NCBI GenBank assembly: GCA_947649645.1
Contig: CANSSP010000002.1
Span: forward strand, 1-64,000
From: an uncultured Roseburia sp.
GTDB taxonomy: Bacteria; Bacillota; Clostridia; Lachnospirales; Lachnospiraceae
Reading direction: 5' to 3'
Length of the DNA stretch: 64,000 nt
Part shown: positions 25,491 through 35,665 of the stretch, one piece after another
Position numbering within the stretch: the first letter of the stretch is position 1
How the letters are laid out: every line of letters begins with the position of its first letter
Program-made: the position numbers and the translations under genes
Notes under the pieces: generated by a model
The model's database searches: none
What the model saw: only the letters and a program-made list of their open reading frames with translations
What the model was told of the DNA's origin: nothing

Positions 25491-26639
25491 TTATTCTTTT
25501 GTCCTCAATATCCCCAGCCGTCTGCCAACCGCGCGCACCGGATGTAAAACGGAATCTTTTATCTTCTCCTTCATGCTCCGAAATTCGCCCCTCACTTCCC
25601 TTATTTCCTCTCTAAGTGACTCATTTTCCCTCCGAAGCTGACTCATCCCCATCGCGGCGAAACAGATCACATCGTTTAGCATATAAGGATTGTCTTTCGT
25701 CCACTTTGGCAGTTCCGGAATCGTATCGGAAAACAGGCCGGTATCCGGCTCCCCAAGATACTCAGCGGCCACCCGCCGGTTGCCTTCTCCGTAACGGGCC
25801 AGAAATTCCCTGCATTCCTCCTGTGAAAACAACGATGTCGGATATTGCCCGGCACTGTAATCTCCAATGGCGATCAGCGTGTTTCGCATAAGCTCCATGT
25901 CTTCTTCACCGAGAGAAGACAACCCATTTATAATCCGCAAAATCTCGGGTGCACTTCCTTTTAATCCCGGGTTCTCCGTTTCCTCCGAAACGGTATACTC
26001 CCCTGTCATTTCCAGTCCGACCGCACGAAGAAAATCCGCATAGATCGAACCCCCAAAAAAGGTTCCTCTCTGAAAACGACGCACAATCACATTTTCTTTC
26101 CCCAAAACAGCCGCAATGGATTCTAATTTTTTATAATAATCCAGCTGGAAAGATTTTGGCAGTCTGGAAACATACTCGTCCCACGTCGTTACAATCCTTC
26201 TTCTCTTGACATTCTGCTTCCAGAAAGACTCCACATAAGAATCCTGTCTCCGCAGATAGACAATGATTTTTACCTGAAATCCATACCGATTTCCGTCCTC
26301 CTTCAGCTCCTTCCAGAGAGTTTTCCTTACCTTATGCGTGGAGCGGTAAATATGCTCGTCCGAAAGAATAATATTGTCATACGTATCAAAAAGCGTGCCA
26401 ACGATATCCATCCCCATCCGGTATCTGTTCTTCCCTTCCGACTTCGCATAGTCAGATTCGTCACTCACATCAATCAGAAAATAACCGTTTCTTCCGACCG
26501 TAATTTCCGGACAGACTTCACGCATATCCGGGAAAATATATCCGTATTTTTGAAAAACATCATTATTTTCCCAACAAAATTTTCGAATCGCTGTGGAGCC
26601 TGTCTTTGGTGTCCCGATATGCACATATAGTGTTTTCAA
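25491..26639 (-). CDS. sulfotransferase-like P-loop protein
   Basis: A protein of about 382 residues opening with YVHIGTPKTGSTAIRKF, the PAPS-binding loop pattern of the sulfotransferase fold. A later region (VKIIVYLRRQDSYVESFWKQ) matches the second, 3'-phosphate-binding motif (Arg and Ser). The C-terminal ~50 residues are a Glu/Arg-rich coiled coil. In bacteria such proteins are often encoded near surface-glycan genes; no substrate is evident. I choose TTG at 26639 because GAGGTGG lies 8 nt upstream, whereas the track start adds 18 unlikely residues. Confidence 0.7.
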   Translation of the reverse strand: MKTLYVHIGTPKTGSTAIRKFCWENNDVFQKYGYIFPDMREVCPEITVGRNGYFLIDVSDESDYAKSEGKNRYRMGMDIVGTLFDTYDNIILSDEHIYRSTHKVRKTLWKELKEDGNRYGFQVKIIVYLRRQDSYVESFWKQNVKRRRIVTTWDEYVSRLPKSFQLDYYKKLESIAAVLGKENVIVRRFQRGTFFGGSIYADFLRAVGLEMTGEYTVSEETENPGLKGSAPEILRIINGLSSLGEEDMELMRNTLIAIGDYSAGQYPTSLFSQEECREFLARYGEGNRRVAAEYLGEPDTGLFSDTIPELPKWTKDNPYMLNDVICFAAMGMSQLRRENESLREEIREVRGEFRSMKEKIKDSVLHPVRAVGRRLGILRTKE

Positions 26640-26688
26640 CTGTTTTCCCACCTCTCTGCAGAAAATTTCTTTTTGACACAAAAAATAT

Positions 26689-26730
26689 AACATTAATTTC
26701 TGCCTATTTTACCAGGCAAAAATTAATGTT
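26689..26730 (-). terminator. terminator after recD2
   Basis: 17-bp inverted repeat AACATTAATTT..TGCCT with one mismatch, 8-nt loop, followed on the minus strand by ATATTTTTTG. Confidence 0.8.
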
Positions 26731-26753
26731 ACATTAAAAGAGGCTCGTTGTTT

Positions 26754-28958
26754 CTAACTCTCCTGCAGTCTCTCACACAGCCCGCTGTAGCGTCTCTGCT
26801 GTGAAACATTCTGTATCATCTGTCCAAATGTCCCGTCATTTCCGACCAGCGTCACACAACGCCGCGCTCTTGTGACGGCTGTATATAAGAGGTTGCGGTT
26901 CAACAGCATCGAGGGACCGTTGAGCAGGGGAATCACAACAGCCGGGTATTCGCTCCCCTGCGACTTGTGAATCGTGATAGCATAGGCCAGTTCCAGCTCA
27001 TCCAGAAGCCTGTATGGATATTCCACCATACGTCCCTCGTCAAACTCCACCGTCATCATCTCCGCAAAATCATTGATCTGGCGGATAATTCCCATATCCC
27101 CGTTGAAAATACCGGTTCCCTTCTCTACCGTCATTCCAAGCTTTGTACGAATCTCCCATGGGATCTGATAGTTATTGCGTATCTGCATTACCTTATCGCC
27201 TTCGCGAAACATTACCTCCCCATGTTCACGCTCTGCCTTGTGTTCTGTCGGAGGATTTAAATAGCGCTGCAATATTTTATTCAGACGCTCCACACCCAGA
27301 AGTCCTTTCCGCATCGGCGTCAGGACCTGGATATCATACGGCGTCGCATCTACGAACTTTGGTAATTTCTGATAAATAAGCTGAAGCACCACATTGATGA
27401 TGACATCCGCATCATAACGCTTTAAAAAAAAGAAATCCATACTCTTATTGTCAAGCGTCACTTCCTCCCCGCGGTTAATTTTATGCGCATTTACAATGAT
27501 ATCACTGGTCGATGCCTGCCTGAAAATCTTTGTCAGCATAACCACATTACAGACGCGAGAACGGATAATATCCCGCAGTACACTTCCCGGTCCCACACTG
27601 GGAAGCTGATTTTCATCTCCCACCAGAATCAGCCTCGTCCCGACCGCGACTGCCTTGAGAAGAGAATGCATCAGTGAAATATCAACCATGGACATCTCGT
27701 CGACAATGATCACATCCGTCTCCAACGGATTATTCTCGTTGCGCTCAAATCCGGCGCTGCCATCCACACCGCCGGAGAGTTCCAGCATACGATGCACAGT
27801 TCTCGCCGGAAATCCGGTTGTCTCGCTCATTCGCTTGGCCGCACGCCCCGTCGGCGCCGCAAGAAAAATATCCAGTCCCGTCAGCTCAAAATACCTGATA
27901 ATCGTGTTGATCGTCGTCGTCTTTCCGGTACCGGGCCCCCCTGTGATGACCAGGAGTCCTTTCCGCACCGCTTCCCTCACAGCCGTCCGCTGACGCTCGT
28001 CCAGTTCCATCCCGGTCTGTCTTTCGATGGCGCCGATCCTTTCTTCAACCGCGCCATCCGGTTCGTCATAATCCACATTGAGCCGCTTTAACATCGCCGC
28101 CGTGTTGGCTTCCATAAAATAAAAAGACGCCGCATATATCTGCGTCTGCCCCTCCGGCGATTTTTTCAGCATCACCTTTCGTTCAATCGCCAGGTCCATG
28201 TATTGTTTTTCGATCTGTGCGCCATCCACGCCCAGAAGATGTCCGCCCCTCCTTGTCAGCTCCTCCTGCGGCAGATACGTATGGCCTTCTCCCGCCGCCT
28301 GCTGCAGCACATAGAGAATCCCGCTGCGCACCCTGAAATCAGAATCCATACGGATGCCGACCCGCGCGGCGATTTCATCGGCAGTGCGGAACCCGACTCC
28401 CTCAATGTCATCGGCAAGCCGATACGGATTTTCACGGATAATCCCGTACACTTCCTGTCCATACTCCTGGTACACTTTCACCGCCAGATTCATCGTTATA
28501 CCATACTGCTGCAGAAAAATCATCGCCTGGCGCAGATCCCGCTTTTCGTTAACCTGGTGGGCAATCTCCATCGCCTTTCGCTCGCTGATTCCTTTGACCT
28601 CAGACAGGCGCTCCGGCTCCTCTTCAATAATCCGGAATGTGTCATCTTTAAAGCGACGCACAATACGGGCTGCAAGCGCCAGCCCGACGCCTTTGATGGC
28701 GCCGGAACCCAGATAGCGCTCAATTGCCTCCTCGTCCTCTGGCATTTTCTCCTCAAAACGCTCCACTTTAAATTGCCTGCCATATGTAGGATGTTCCGTG
28801 TATTCCCCGGACGCCTCGATATTTTCTCCCTCCGCAAGCGCAGAAAAAATGCCCACGCAGATAACTTCTTCCTCCCCGCTCACCAGATTGAGCACCGTAT
28901 ATCCGTTGTCTGCATTTCGATATATAATATGCTCCACATACCCTGCCAGCTTTTCCAA
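26754..28958 (-). CDS. recD2: RecD2-type DNA helicase
   Basis: A 5'-3' superfamily 1B helicase acting in repair and fork protection without RecBC. It has the RecD2-specific N-terminal OB and helix-hairpin region (YVEHIIYRNADNGYTVLNLV; GVGLALAARI). The helicase core carries motif I GGPGTGKTTT, motif II VDEMSMVD, motif III LVGDENQLPSV and motif VI YTAVTRARR. About 734 aa is normal. GGGAGG six bases before a TTG at 28958 marks the probable start, giving a protein that begins at the conserved LEKLAGYVEHI; the 22 extra residues of the track ORF look untranslated. Confidence 0.94.
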   Translation of the reverse strand: MEKLAGYVEHIIYRNADNGYTVLNLVSGEEEVICVGIFSALAEGENIEASGEYTEHPTYGRQFKVERFEEKMPEDEEAIERYLGSGAIKGVGLALAARIVRRFKDDTFRIIEEEPERLSEVKGISERKAMEIAHQVNEKRDLRQAMIFLQQYGITMNLAVKVYQEYGQEVYGIIRENPYRLADDIEGVGFRTADEIAARVGIRMDSDFRVRSGILYVLQQAAGEGHTYLPQEELTRRGGHLLGVDGAQIEKQYMDLAIERKVMLKKSPEGQTQIYAASFYFMEANTAAMLKRLNVDYDEPDGAVEERIGAIERQTGMELDERQRTAVREAVRKGLLVITGGPGTGKTTTINTIIRYFELTGLDIFLAAPTGRAAKRMSETTGFPARTVHRMLELSGGVDGSAGFERNENNPLETDVIIVDEMSMVDISLMHSLLKAVAVGTRLILVGDENQLPSVGPGSVLRDIIRSRVCNVVMLTKIFRQASTSDIIVNAHKINRGEEVTLDNKSMDFFFLKRYDADVIINVVLQLIYQKLPKFVDATPYDIQVLTPMRKGLLGVERLNKILQRYLNPPTEHKAEREHGEVMFREGDKVMQIRNNYQIPWEIRTKLGMTVEKGTGIFNGDMGIIRQINDFAEMMTVEFDEGRMVEYPYRLLDELELAYAITIHKSQGSEYPAVVIPLLNGPSMLLNRNLLYTAVTRARRCVTLVGNDGTFGQMIQNVSQQRRYSGLCERLQES

Positions 28959-29026
28959 GACAAACCTCCCGTCGTTTCCGCGGACAGCGGGCCGGACAGC
29001 CCATGTACCCACGCCCCGGTGCACAC

Positions 29027-29060
29027 AAAAAGAAGGGCTGTGTTCTTACAACAACCCTTC
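29027..29060 (-). terminator. terminator after the flagellar rod genes
   Basis: Minus-strand GAAGGG..TGT / ACA..CCCTTC hairpin followed by TTTTT, between the rod-binding gene and recD2. Confidence 0.65.
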
Positions 29061-29080
29061 CCAGGCACAATTTAAAAATC

Positions 29081-29437
29081 TTATGATATATTATAATTCC
29101 GCTTCATCTGCTCATACAATTGCTGGGTAAAACTTGTAGCCACCTCATCGACTACCTTGTCTGCAACCATCTCAATCACGCTGTCCATATGAAAATCTGT
29201 CAGCGTAGACAGTGAGGCGTCTTCTTCTTCGTCTTCGGAGAGCAGATTTTCCTTTACTTCTTTTAAAATCTCTTCCACAAAATAAGACTCAAAATCTTTG
29301 CATACCTGCATCAGTTCCTCGTCTGTAGAATCAGACGAAATATTGCCCAGAGAACTTTTCAGCTCCGACGTATTGGCCGCGGCGTTATTCCGCGCCACAT
29401 CGGCCATCGACGATATCGCATCAAACGAAACACTCAT
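29081..29437 (-). CDS. FlgJ-like rod-binding protein
   Basis: A 118-residue protein corresponding to the rod-binding domain of FlgJ (PF10135) without the muramidase half, as usual in Firmicutes. CKDFESYFVEEILKEVKEN and the C-terminal FTQQLYEQMKRNY are the recognisable parts. It probably caps or chaperones rod assembly. It lies 25 nt after flhP and closes the flhO-flhP operon. Confidence 0.85.
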   Translation of the reverse strand: MSVSFDAISSMADVARNNAAANTSELKSSLGNISSDSTDEELMQVCKDFESYFVEEILKEVKENLLSEDEEEDASLSTLTDFHMDSVIEMVADKVVDEVATSFTQQLYEQMKRNYNIS

Positions 29438-29462
29438 ATTGGCACTCCTTCCTGTCTGTCAA

Positions 29463-30281
29463 TTAACGTTTCAGATTGTTGGCCTGCTCCAGCATCTCAT
29501 CCGATGTCGTAATCGCCTTGGAATTTAACTGGTATGCGCGCTGCGCAATAATCATATTTACCATCTCATCCGCGACCTGTACATTGGAACCTTCCAGATA
29601 GTTCTGACGTACCTGACTGCGGATCAGTCCCTGCCCTGTCGCCTCATTGAGCGGGGCGCCGGACGCTTCGGACTCTGCCAGCAGATTGGTTCCGATCTTC
29701 TCAAGACCGCCCGGATTATTAAACTGGTATAGCGCAAAGCCCTGGTTTAAATCCACAAAAGTGCCGTTCTGCGTGCGGTAGCCAAACTGACCGTTGCTGG
29801 TAATCTCCACCATCCCGGCGTTGACTCCCGCCGGAAGCGAAATGGGATTGCCGTTTGTCCCAAGCACCGGATAACCCTCCGCCGTCGAAAGCGTGACCTG
29901 ACCGTTTGCCCCCATAGCCCAGATAAAATTGCCTGCTCTGGTGTAATACGTCTCGCCGTCCGCTCCTCTGACCGCAAAAAATCCATCTCCCACGACAGCA
30001 AAATCCGTGTTGCTCTCGCTGGCAATCATCGCGCCCTGTGTGTATACCGATGTGTTGGACGCTACTCTCGTGCCAAGTCCTACCTGCGCTGAGATCGGCT
30101 TCTGCTCGCCGTTTGCCGACGTCGTCCTGGTCTGGATCGTTTGATACAGCAGGGATTTAAATTCTGTTTTCTGCTGCTTATACCCCACTGTGTTGACATT
30201 TGCCAGATTGTTCGAAATATTATCCACATTCTGCTGCTGTGCAATCATCCCGGTTGCAGCAGTATATAACGATCTTACCAT
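29463..30281 (-). CDS. flhP: flagellar hook-basal body protein, FlhP/FlgG type
   Basis: A 272-residue rod protein. The N-terminal Flg_bb_rod motif (SLYTAATGMIAQQQNVDNIS, NNLANVNTVGYK) and the C-terminal motif (VNMIIAQRAYQLNSKAITTSDEML) define the FlgG/FlhP group that forms the distal rod. GAGG six bases before ATG at 30281 sets the start. Second of two rod paralogues, 96 nt after flhO, in the mbl-flhO-flhP order known from Bacillus subtilis. Confidence 0.93.
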   Translation of the reverse strand: MVRSLYTAATGMIAQQQNVDNISNNLANVNTVGYKQQKTEFKSLLYQTIQTRTTSANGEQKPISAQVGLGTRVASNTSVYTQGAMIASESNTDFAVVGDGFFAVRGADGETYYTRAGNFIWAMGANGQVTLSTAEGYPVLGTNGNPISLPAGVNAGMVEITSNGQFGYRTQNGTFVDLNQGFALYQFNNPGGLEKIGTNLLAESEASGAPLNEATGQGLIRSQVRQNYLEGSNVQVADEMVNMIIAQRAYQLNSKAITTSDEMLEQANNLKR

Positions 30282-30377
30282 ATTATACCTCATTTCTGCG
30301 CGGTATTATGTACTTCCTTTATCTGTGGACACCGCGCCTCTCACAGATCAGCAATTACGGCAGACAAAAAATATTTT

Positions 30378-31172
30378 TTATACTTTGCCAACCTGATTTA
30401 CCGCTTTATCCAGCGTCTCATCGATCGCATTGATCACTTTCTGCCCTGCCTGATAAGCCCTGGAAATCGTAATCATATTTACCATCTCGGAGACAACGTT
30501 CACATTTGAAGCCTCAATAACGCCCTGCTCCACTTTGGCATCGGAGGCGATCCGCACGCCGCCCTCCACCATGTCATAAAGGTTCTCGCCAAATTTTGCC
30601 AGATAATTATAATCTTCAAAATCAACGGTGCCGATCGTCCCGACCAGCTGGTCATCCTGATAAATACCACCGGTCTCATCAATAATAATTTTTAAATTTC
30701 CATTCACACGGATACGGCTGTTCGGATCACCGTTCATGGCCCCGTTCCGGTCCAGAACGTAATCCCCATCCTTTGTCACCAGATAACCCTCCGTGTTGAT
30801 AATAAAAGCGCCGTCTCTGGTATATTTTACAGATGTATTTCCCGCTTTATCCGTATAGGCTATCGCAAAAAAACCGTTGCCTGCCAGTCCGAAATCGGTC
30901 TGATTATCCGTCACTTTAAAACTTCCCTGATCGTAATCCGTATAGGTCTCTCCGATATGAACGCCCATGCTCATCTCACCGAGCCCCTGCGGCATTCGCC
31001 GCACGGATGAATCCCTGATCCGGATTGCAAGCTCATCTGCAAACGTCCTGGACGTCGCCCCTTCTTTCTTATATCCGTTTGTATCGGCATTCGCAAGATT
31101 GTTGGAAAGAATATCCAGTCTCCTCTGTTCATTTACCATACCCGTATACGCCGTATACAATCCTTTAACCAT
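30378..31172 (-). CDS. flhO: flagellar hook-basal body protein, FlhO/FlgF type
   Basis: A 264-residue rod protein paralogous to the next gene. N-terminal motif GLYTAYTGMVNEQRRLDILS with NNLANADTNGYKKEG, and C-terminal motif NMITISRAYQAGQKVINAID. By position after mbl it corresponds to flhO of Bacillus. It begins 99 nt after the mbl stop and is preceded by a sigma-D-like promoter that overlaps that stop. Confidence 0.92.
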   Translation of the reverse strand: MVKGLYTAYTGMVNEQRRLDILSNNLANADTNGYKKEGATSRTFADELAIRIRDSSVRRMPQGLGEMSMGVHIGETYTDYDQGSFKVTDNQTDFGLAGNGFFAIAYTDKAGNTSVKYTRDGAFIINTEGYLVTKDGDYVLDRNGAMNGDPNSRIRVNGNLKIIIDETGGIYQDDQLVGTIGTVDFEDYNYLAKFGENLYDMVEGGVRIASDAKVEQGVIEASNVNVVSEMVNMITISRAYQAGQKVINAIDETLDKAVNQVGKV

Positions 31173-31247
31173 ATCTCTGCTCCTTTTTCCGTCCGGAAGT
31201 CCGCCAAAGACGGCGTTTTATCGAAATGTTGCTCCCAATATTGATAT

Positions 31248-31274
31248 ATATCGGCACAAACAGCCAAAAGCTTA
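31248..31274 (-). promoter_or_regulatory. sigma-D (flagellar) promoter of flhO-flhP
   Basis: Minus strand TAAG at 31274..31271, exactly 15 bp, then GCCGATAT at 31255..31248. The sigma-D consensus is TAAA-N15-GCCGATAA, so 10 of 12 positions match. The -35 overlaps the TAA stop of mbl. Confidence 0.75.
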
Positions 31275-32267
31275 ATCGTCATCCCGCTTGCCTGACAGAA
31301 ATTCCACAAACTTCCCTGTGCCGATCGCCACGCATGTCATGGGTTCATCCGCCGTCATCGTATTGATGCCCGTCCGGTCCTCAATCAGTTCTTCGAGGCC
31401 GCGCAGCAGCGCGCCTCCCCCTGTCAGCACAATCCCGCGATCCGCCACATCGGCAGCCAGCTCCGGCGGCGTCTTTTCCAGCACGGAGTGAACCGCCTCT
31501 ACAATCTGCAATGTCGGTTCGCGCAGTGCCTCCTCCGTCTCCTCAGAAGAAACCGTCACCGTCTTCGGAAGACCGGTGACAAGGTTACGCCCCCTTACAT
31601 CCATAGTCTCATTTTGTGCAAGCGGAAAACAGCTTCCGATTTTGATTTTGATATCCTCCGCCGTCCGTTCGCCGATAAGCAGATTATGCTTTTTGCGCAT
31701 ATAGCGCACAATCGCCTCGTCAAAATCATCGCCCGCAATCTTTATGGACGTGCTGACTACAGACCCTCCCAGGGAAATGACCGCGATATCCGCCGTACCG
31801 CCGCCGATATCCACGATCATATTTCCACATGGCTTCGCTATGTCAATGCCTGCACCGATCGCCGCCGCGATCGGCTCTTCAATGATCTTTACCTCCCTCG
31901 CCCCCGCCTGGTATGTCGCGTCTTCCACCGCCTTTTTCTCCACCTCGGTGACGCCGCTGGGCACACACACACTGATCCGCGGTTTGCGGAATGTCTTTTT
32001 TCCGATCGCCTTCTGAATAAAATATTTGATCATCTTCTCGGTGACCGTATAATCCGATATCACGCCCTGCCTTAAAGGGCGGACCGCCACAATATTCCCC
32101 GGCGTCCTTCCAAGCATCAGCCGGGCCTCTTCTCCGATCGCCTTTATCTTATTTGTGTCACGGTCAAACGCCACCACGGACGGTTCCTTTAACACAACTC
32201 CTTTGCCTTTGATATAAACTAATATACTTGCAGTACCAAGGTCAATACCGATATCCGTACTCATCAT
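31272..32267 (-). CDS. mbl: MreB/Mbl actin-like rod-shape protein
   Basis: Bacterial actin that guides side-wall peptidoglycan synthesis. Phosphate-1 IGIDLGTASILVYIKGKG, phosphate-2 MIVDIGGGTADIAVISLGG and the adenosine motif IVLTGGGALLRGL are all present. The following flhO-flhP makes Mbl the best paralogue name, although MreB cannot be excluded. GGGGC lies 10 nt before ATGATG; I use 32267. It has its own sigma-A promoter and a leader of about 100 nt. Confidence 0.92.
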   Translation of the reverse strand: MMSTDIGIDLGTASILVYIKGKGVVLKEPSVVAFDRDTNKIKAIGEEARLMLGRTPGNIVAVRPLRQGVISDYTVTEKMIKYFIQKAIGKKTFRKPRISVCVPSGVTEVEKKAVEDATYQAGAREVKIIEEPIAAAIGAGIDIAKPCGNMIVDIGGGTADIAVISLGGSVVSTSIKIAGDDFDEAIVRYMRKKHNLLIGERTAEDIKIKIGSCFPLAQNETMDVRGRNLVTGLPKTVTVSSEETEEALREPTLQIVEAVHSVLEKTPPELAADVADRGIVLTGGGALLRGLEELIEDRTGINTMTADEPMTCVAIGTGKFVEFLSGKRDDD

Positions 32268-32381
32268 CTTCTCATCTGCCCCTTTCATTCTCTATGCAAA
32301 TCACCAATCTATATGGAATTTATTCCCATGCCAAAATGGACGCAAAACCGCATTTAATCATATTTTTACATATACAGTCCC

Positions 32382-32409
32382 ATTATATACAAAAACTGGG
32401 ATTTTTCAA
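32382..32409 (-). promoter_or_regulatory. sigma-A promoter of mbl
   Basis: Minus strand TTGAAA at 32409..32404, 16-bp spacer, TATAAT at 32387..32382. Confidence 0.7.
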
Positions 32410-32656
32410 AGGATTTTTTTTCCTGAGGGGACTTTTTTCAAAAAAATAAGAATTTCTTCATTCTTTTTATTTTATATCAGATATTTTTCATTCTTTCATC
32501 ACACATCCATCACATTGCGACGTTATAGTAAATGCGTACCAACAAACCGGGTCAGACATTGCAGGACGGCAATTACTCTGACCGGCAGTACAATTTTTCA
32601 TAACTCATGCTTTCCGGAATCCAGCACATTCCGGAAAGCACTCCCCAGAAAGCATT
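32410..32656. other. intergenic region between uvrA and mbl
   Basis: This is the distal part of a ~390-nt gap that also holds the mbl promoter. No ORF with a ribosome site was found. It contains T-rich runs near 32410-32490 and, close to the uvrA stop, a strong hairpin listed separately. I see nothing else I can name. Confidence 0.5.
32609..32639. terminator. hairpin after uvrA
   Basis: Perfect 12-bp stem GCTTTCCGGAAT/ATTCCGGAAAGC with a 7-nt loop, 17 nt past the uvrA stop. It lacks a T-run on either strand, so it may act as an mRNA 3'-end stabiliser rather than a classical terminator. Confidence 0.5.
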
Positions 32657-35524
32657 TCACGGCGAATTTTCGAGCGCCGTTTTTTGTTTTTCCAGATACT
32701 TTCTGATATATTGCCCGGTATAAGATTCCGGTATTTGTGCCACCTGTTCTGGTGTTCCCGACGCGATAACCGTGCCTCCGCCATCCCCGCCTTCGGGCCC
32801 CATATCAATAATATAATCTGCCGTCTTTATGACATCCAGGTTGTGCTCGATTACAACTACCGTGTTTCCCCCCTCTGAGAGTCTGCGCAGAATCTCGATC
32901 AGCTTGTGTACGTCCGCAAAGTGAAGCCCCGTCGTCGGCTCGTCGAGAATATAGATCGTCTTTCCGGTGCTCCGCCTGGACAGTTCCGTCGCCAGCTTGA
33001 TCCGCTGCGCCTCACCGCCGGAAAGCTCCGTAGAGGGCTGCCCCAGCTTCACGTAAGACAGGCCGACATCGTAGAGCGTCTGTATTTTCCGGTGTATGGT
33101 CGGAACATTTTTGAAAAACTCCAGCGCTTCCTCCACCGTCATGTTCAGCACGTCATAAATATTTTTTCCTTTATACTTTACATCAAGCGTCTCTCTGTTG
33201 TAGCGCTTTCCTTCACACACTTCGCAGGGCACATAGACATCCGGCAGAAAGTGCATTTCAATCTTTAAAATCCCGTCCCCCGAACATGCCTCGCATCGCC
33301 CGCCTTTAACATTAAAGCTGAACCTGCCTTTTTTATACCCTTTTGCTTTTGCGTCCGGTGTTGATGCAAACAGATCCCGGATCATATCAAACACTCCGGT
33401 ATAAGTAGCCGGATTGGAACGCGGTGTGCGTCCGATCGGCGACTGATCAATGTCGATAACCTTATCCAGCTGTTCGAGACCAAGAATGTCACCATGCAGA
33501 CCCGGTATACAGCGCGCCCGGTTCAGATCGCGTGCAAGCCGCTTGTAGAGAATCTCGTTGGTGAGCGAACTTTTTCCCGACCCGGAGACACCTGTGACAC
33601 ACGTCATAATGCCAAGCGGTATCTTCACACTGATGTTTTTGAGGTTATTTTCTCTGGCCCCCTTGATCGTCAGATATCCGGCCGGCTTTCTGCGCTCTGC
33701 CGGAACCGGAATCTGTATCCTTCCACTTAAGTATGCGCCTGTGATGGAATTCTCATTCCTCATGATATCCTCCGCTGTTCCGCAGGCAACAACCGTACCG
33801 CCGTGGGAGCCTGCCCCCGGCCCGATATCCACAATATAATCGGCAGCAAACATCGTATCCTCGTCGTGTTCCACCACGATCAGCGTATTTCCAAGTTCTT
33901 TCAGATTTTTAAGAGCGCCGAGCAGCTTATCGTTGTCACGCTGATGCAGTCCGATAGAGGGCTCGTCCAGGATATATGCCACGCCCACGAGACCGGAACC
34001 GATCTGCGTTGCAAGACGGATACGCTGCGCCTCACCGCCGGAGAGCGTTCCCGTTGCCCTGGACAGCGACAGATAATCCAGTCCGACCTCATTCAGGAAT
34101 CCCACGCGCGCTTTGATTTCTTTCACAATCTGATCTCCGATCAGATGCTGCTGACGTGTCAGCTCCATATCACGCAGAAATATCTGCAGATTTTTCACCG
34201 ACATGGAAGTCATATCGGCAATATTCTTATCACAGACCGTCACCGCGAGAGACTCCTTCTTAAGGCGCTGTCCCTTGCATGACTCGCAGGGCGTGATGCG
34301 CATAAACTGCTCGTATTCCTGCTTCATATAATCGGAAGATGTTTCACGGTATCTCCGCTGTACATTCCGGAGCAGACCTTCAAACGCCACATCGTAAATC
34401 CCCTCCCCGCGCATTCCCTTATAATGCACCTTCAGCTCTTTTCCGTCCGTCCCGTAGATAATCACATGCTTTACTTCTTCCGGGTAATCCTGGTATGGCG
34501 TCTCCAGTGAGAAATGATATTCCTCAGTCAGCGCGTTTAAAATGGCATAAGTGAAACTGGATTTGTCCGTACAGGACTGCCATCCCGTCACCTGGATGGC
34601 GCCCTCAGCGATGGAAAGACGCTTGTCCGGTATCATCAGCTCCTCATCAAACTCCATTTTATACCCCAGGCCGAAACAGGTCGGGCAGGCTCCGAACGGA
34701 TTATTGAAAGAAAAACTCCTCGGTTCGATTTCATCCACGCTGATCCCGCAGTCCGGGCACGAAAAACTCTCGGAAAACTCAATCGGTTCCCCGTCCGCCA
34801 CATCCACTGTCATAATGCCGCCTGCAAGCTCCAGCACATTTTCAATGGAATCCGTCAGACGCTTCTCAATACCTTCTTTGACTACAAGCCGGTCGACAAC
34901 AATCTGAATGTTATGTTTTTTATTTTTTTCCAGCCTGATTTCTTCCGTCAGCTCATACATATTTCCGTCGACGATCACCCTGACGTAGCCGCTCCGCTTC
35001 GCGTGCTCGAACAGCTTCTGGTGCTCACCCTTTCTCCCTCTGACAACCGGGGCCAGAAGCTGGATTCTGGTACGCTCCGGCAGCTCCATAATCTGGTCTG
35101 CCATCTGATCCACCGACTGCTTTTTAATCTCCTTTCCACATTTCGGGCAATGTGGAATGCCGATTCTGGCATACAGCAGACGAAAGTAGTCGTAAATCTC
35201 CGTGACAGTTCCGACGGTTGAACGCGGATTGCGGTTTGTCGATTTCTGATCTATGGAAATCGCGGGAGAAAGCCCCTCGATCTTTTCTACATTCGGCTTC
35301 TCCATCTGCCCTAAAAACTGCCTGGCATAAGAAGACAGAGATTCCATGTACCGCCGCTGTCCTTCCGCATAAATTGTGTCAAATGCCAGCGAAGACTTTC
35401 CCGAACCGGAAAGTCCTGTCAGAACCACAAATTCATCTCTCGGAATATCTACATCAATATTTTTTAAATTGTGCTCTCCTGCCCCTCGGATTTTAATATA
35501 TTTTCTCTCGTTTGATTTTTTCAT
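32657..35524 (-). CDS. uvrA: excinuclease ABC subunit A
   Basis: The damage-recognition ATPase of nucleotide excision repair, full length at 955 aa. Two ABC cassettes: Walker [15 protein letters not shown] and [14 protein letters not shown], each with an LSGGEAQRI(K/R)LA signature. Zinc modules [11 protein letters not shown]..., [10 protein letters not shown].../CPTC and CEACSGDG.../CEVCEGKRY are present. AGGAGAGATC precedes the ATG. It follows uvrB by 141 nt on the same strand. Confidence 0.98.
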   Translation of the reverse strand: MKKSNERKYIKIRGAGEHNLKNIDVDIPRDEFVVLTGLSGSGKSSLAFDTIYAEGQRRYMESLSSYARQFLGQMEKPNVEKIEGLSPAISIDQKSTNRNPRSTVGTVTEIYDYFRLLYARIGIPHCPKCGKEIKKQSVDQMADQIMELPERTRIQLLAPVVRGRKGEHQKLFEHAKRSGYVRVIVDGNMYELTEEIRLEKNKKHNIQIVVDRLVVKEGIEKRLTDSIENVLELAGGIMTVDVADGEPIEFSESFSCPDCGISVDEIEPRSFSFNNPFGACPTCFGLGYKMEFDEELMIPDKRLSIAEGAIQVTGWQSCTDKSSFTYAILNALTEEYHFSLETPYQDYPEEVKHVIIYGTDGKELKVHYKGMRGEGIYDVAFEGLLRNVQRRYRETSSDYMKQEYEQFMRITPCESCKGQRLKKESLAVTVCDKNIADMTSMSVKNLQIFLRDMELTRQQHLIGDQIVKEIKARVGFLNEVGLDYLSLSRATGTLSGGEAQRIRLATQIGSGLVGVAYILDEPSIGLHQRDNDKLLGALKNLKELGNTLIVVEHDEDTMFAADYIVDIGPGAGSHGGTVVACGTAEDIMRNENSITGAYLSGRIQIPVPAERRKPAGYLTIKGARENNLKNISVKIPLGIMTCVTGVSGSGKSSLTNEILYKRLARDLNRARCIPGLHGDILGLEQLDKVIDIDQSPIGRTPRSNPATYTGVFDMIRDLFASTPDAKAKGYKKGRFSFNVKGGRCEACSGDGILKIEMHFLPDVYVPCEVCEGKRYNRETLDVKYKGKNIYDVLNMTVEEALEFFKNVPTIHRKIQTLYDVGLSYVKLGQPSTELSGGEAQRIKLATELSRRSTGKTIYILDEPTTGLHFADVHKLIEILRRLSEGGNTVVVIEHNLDVIKTADYIIDMGPEGGDGGGTVIASGTPEQVAQIPESYTGQYIRKYLEKQKTALENSP

Positions 35525-35665
35525 GATCTCTCCTGCTGTCTGTTCCTTCCCTTATACTTCCACGCTTCCGCAGGCCGGCATTACGCCCCAGACCCTGCCC
35601 GCAGGCACGGCGGTATTCACCGCGCACCGCCTTCAAAAAATATTCCACACGCATCCGTCCGCTTC

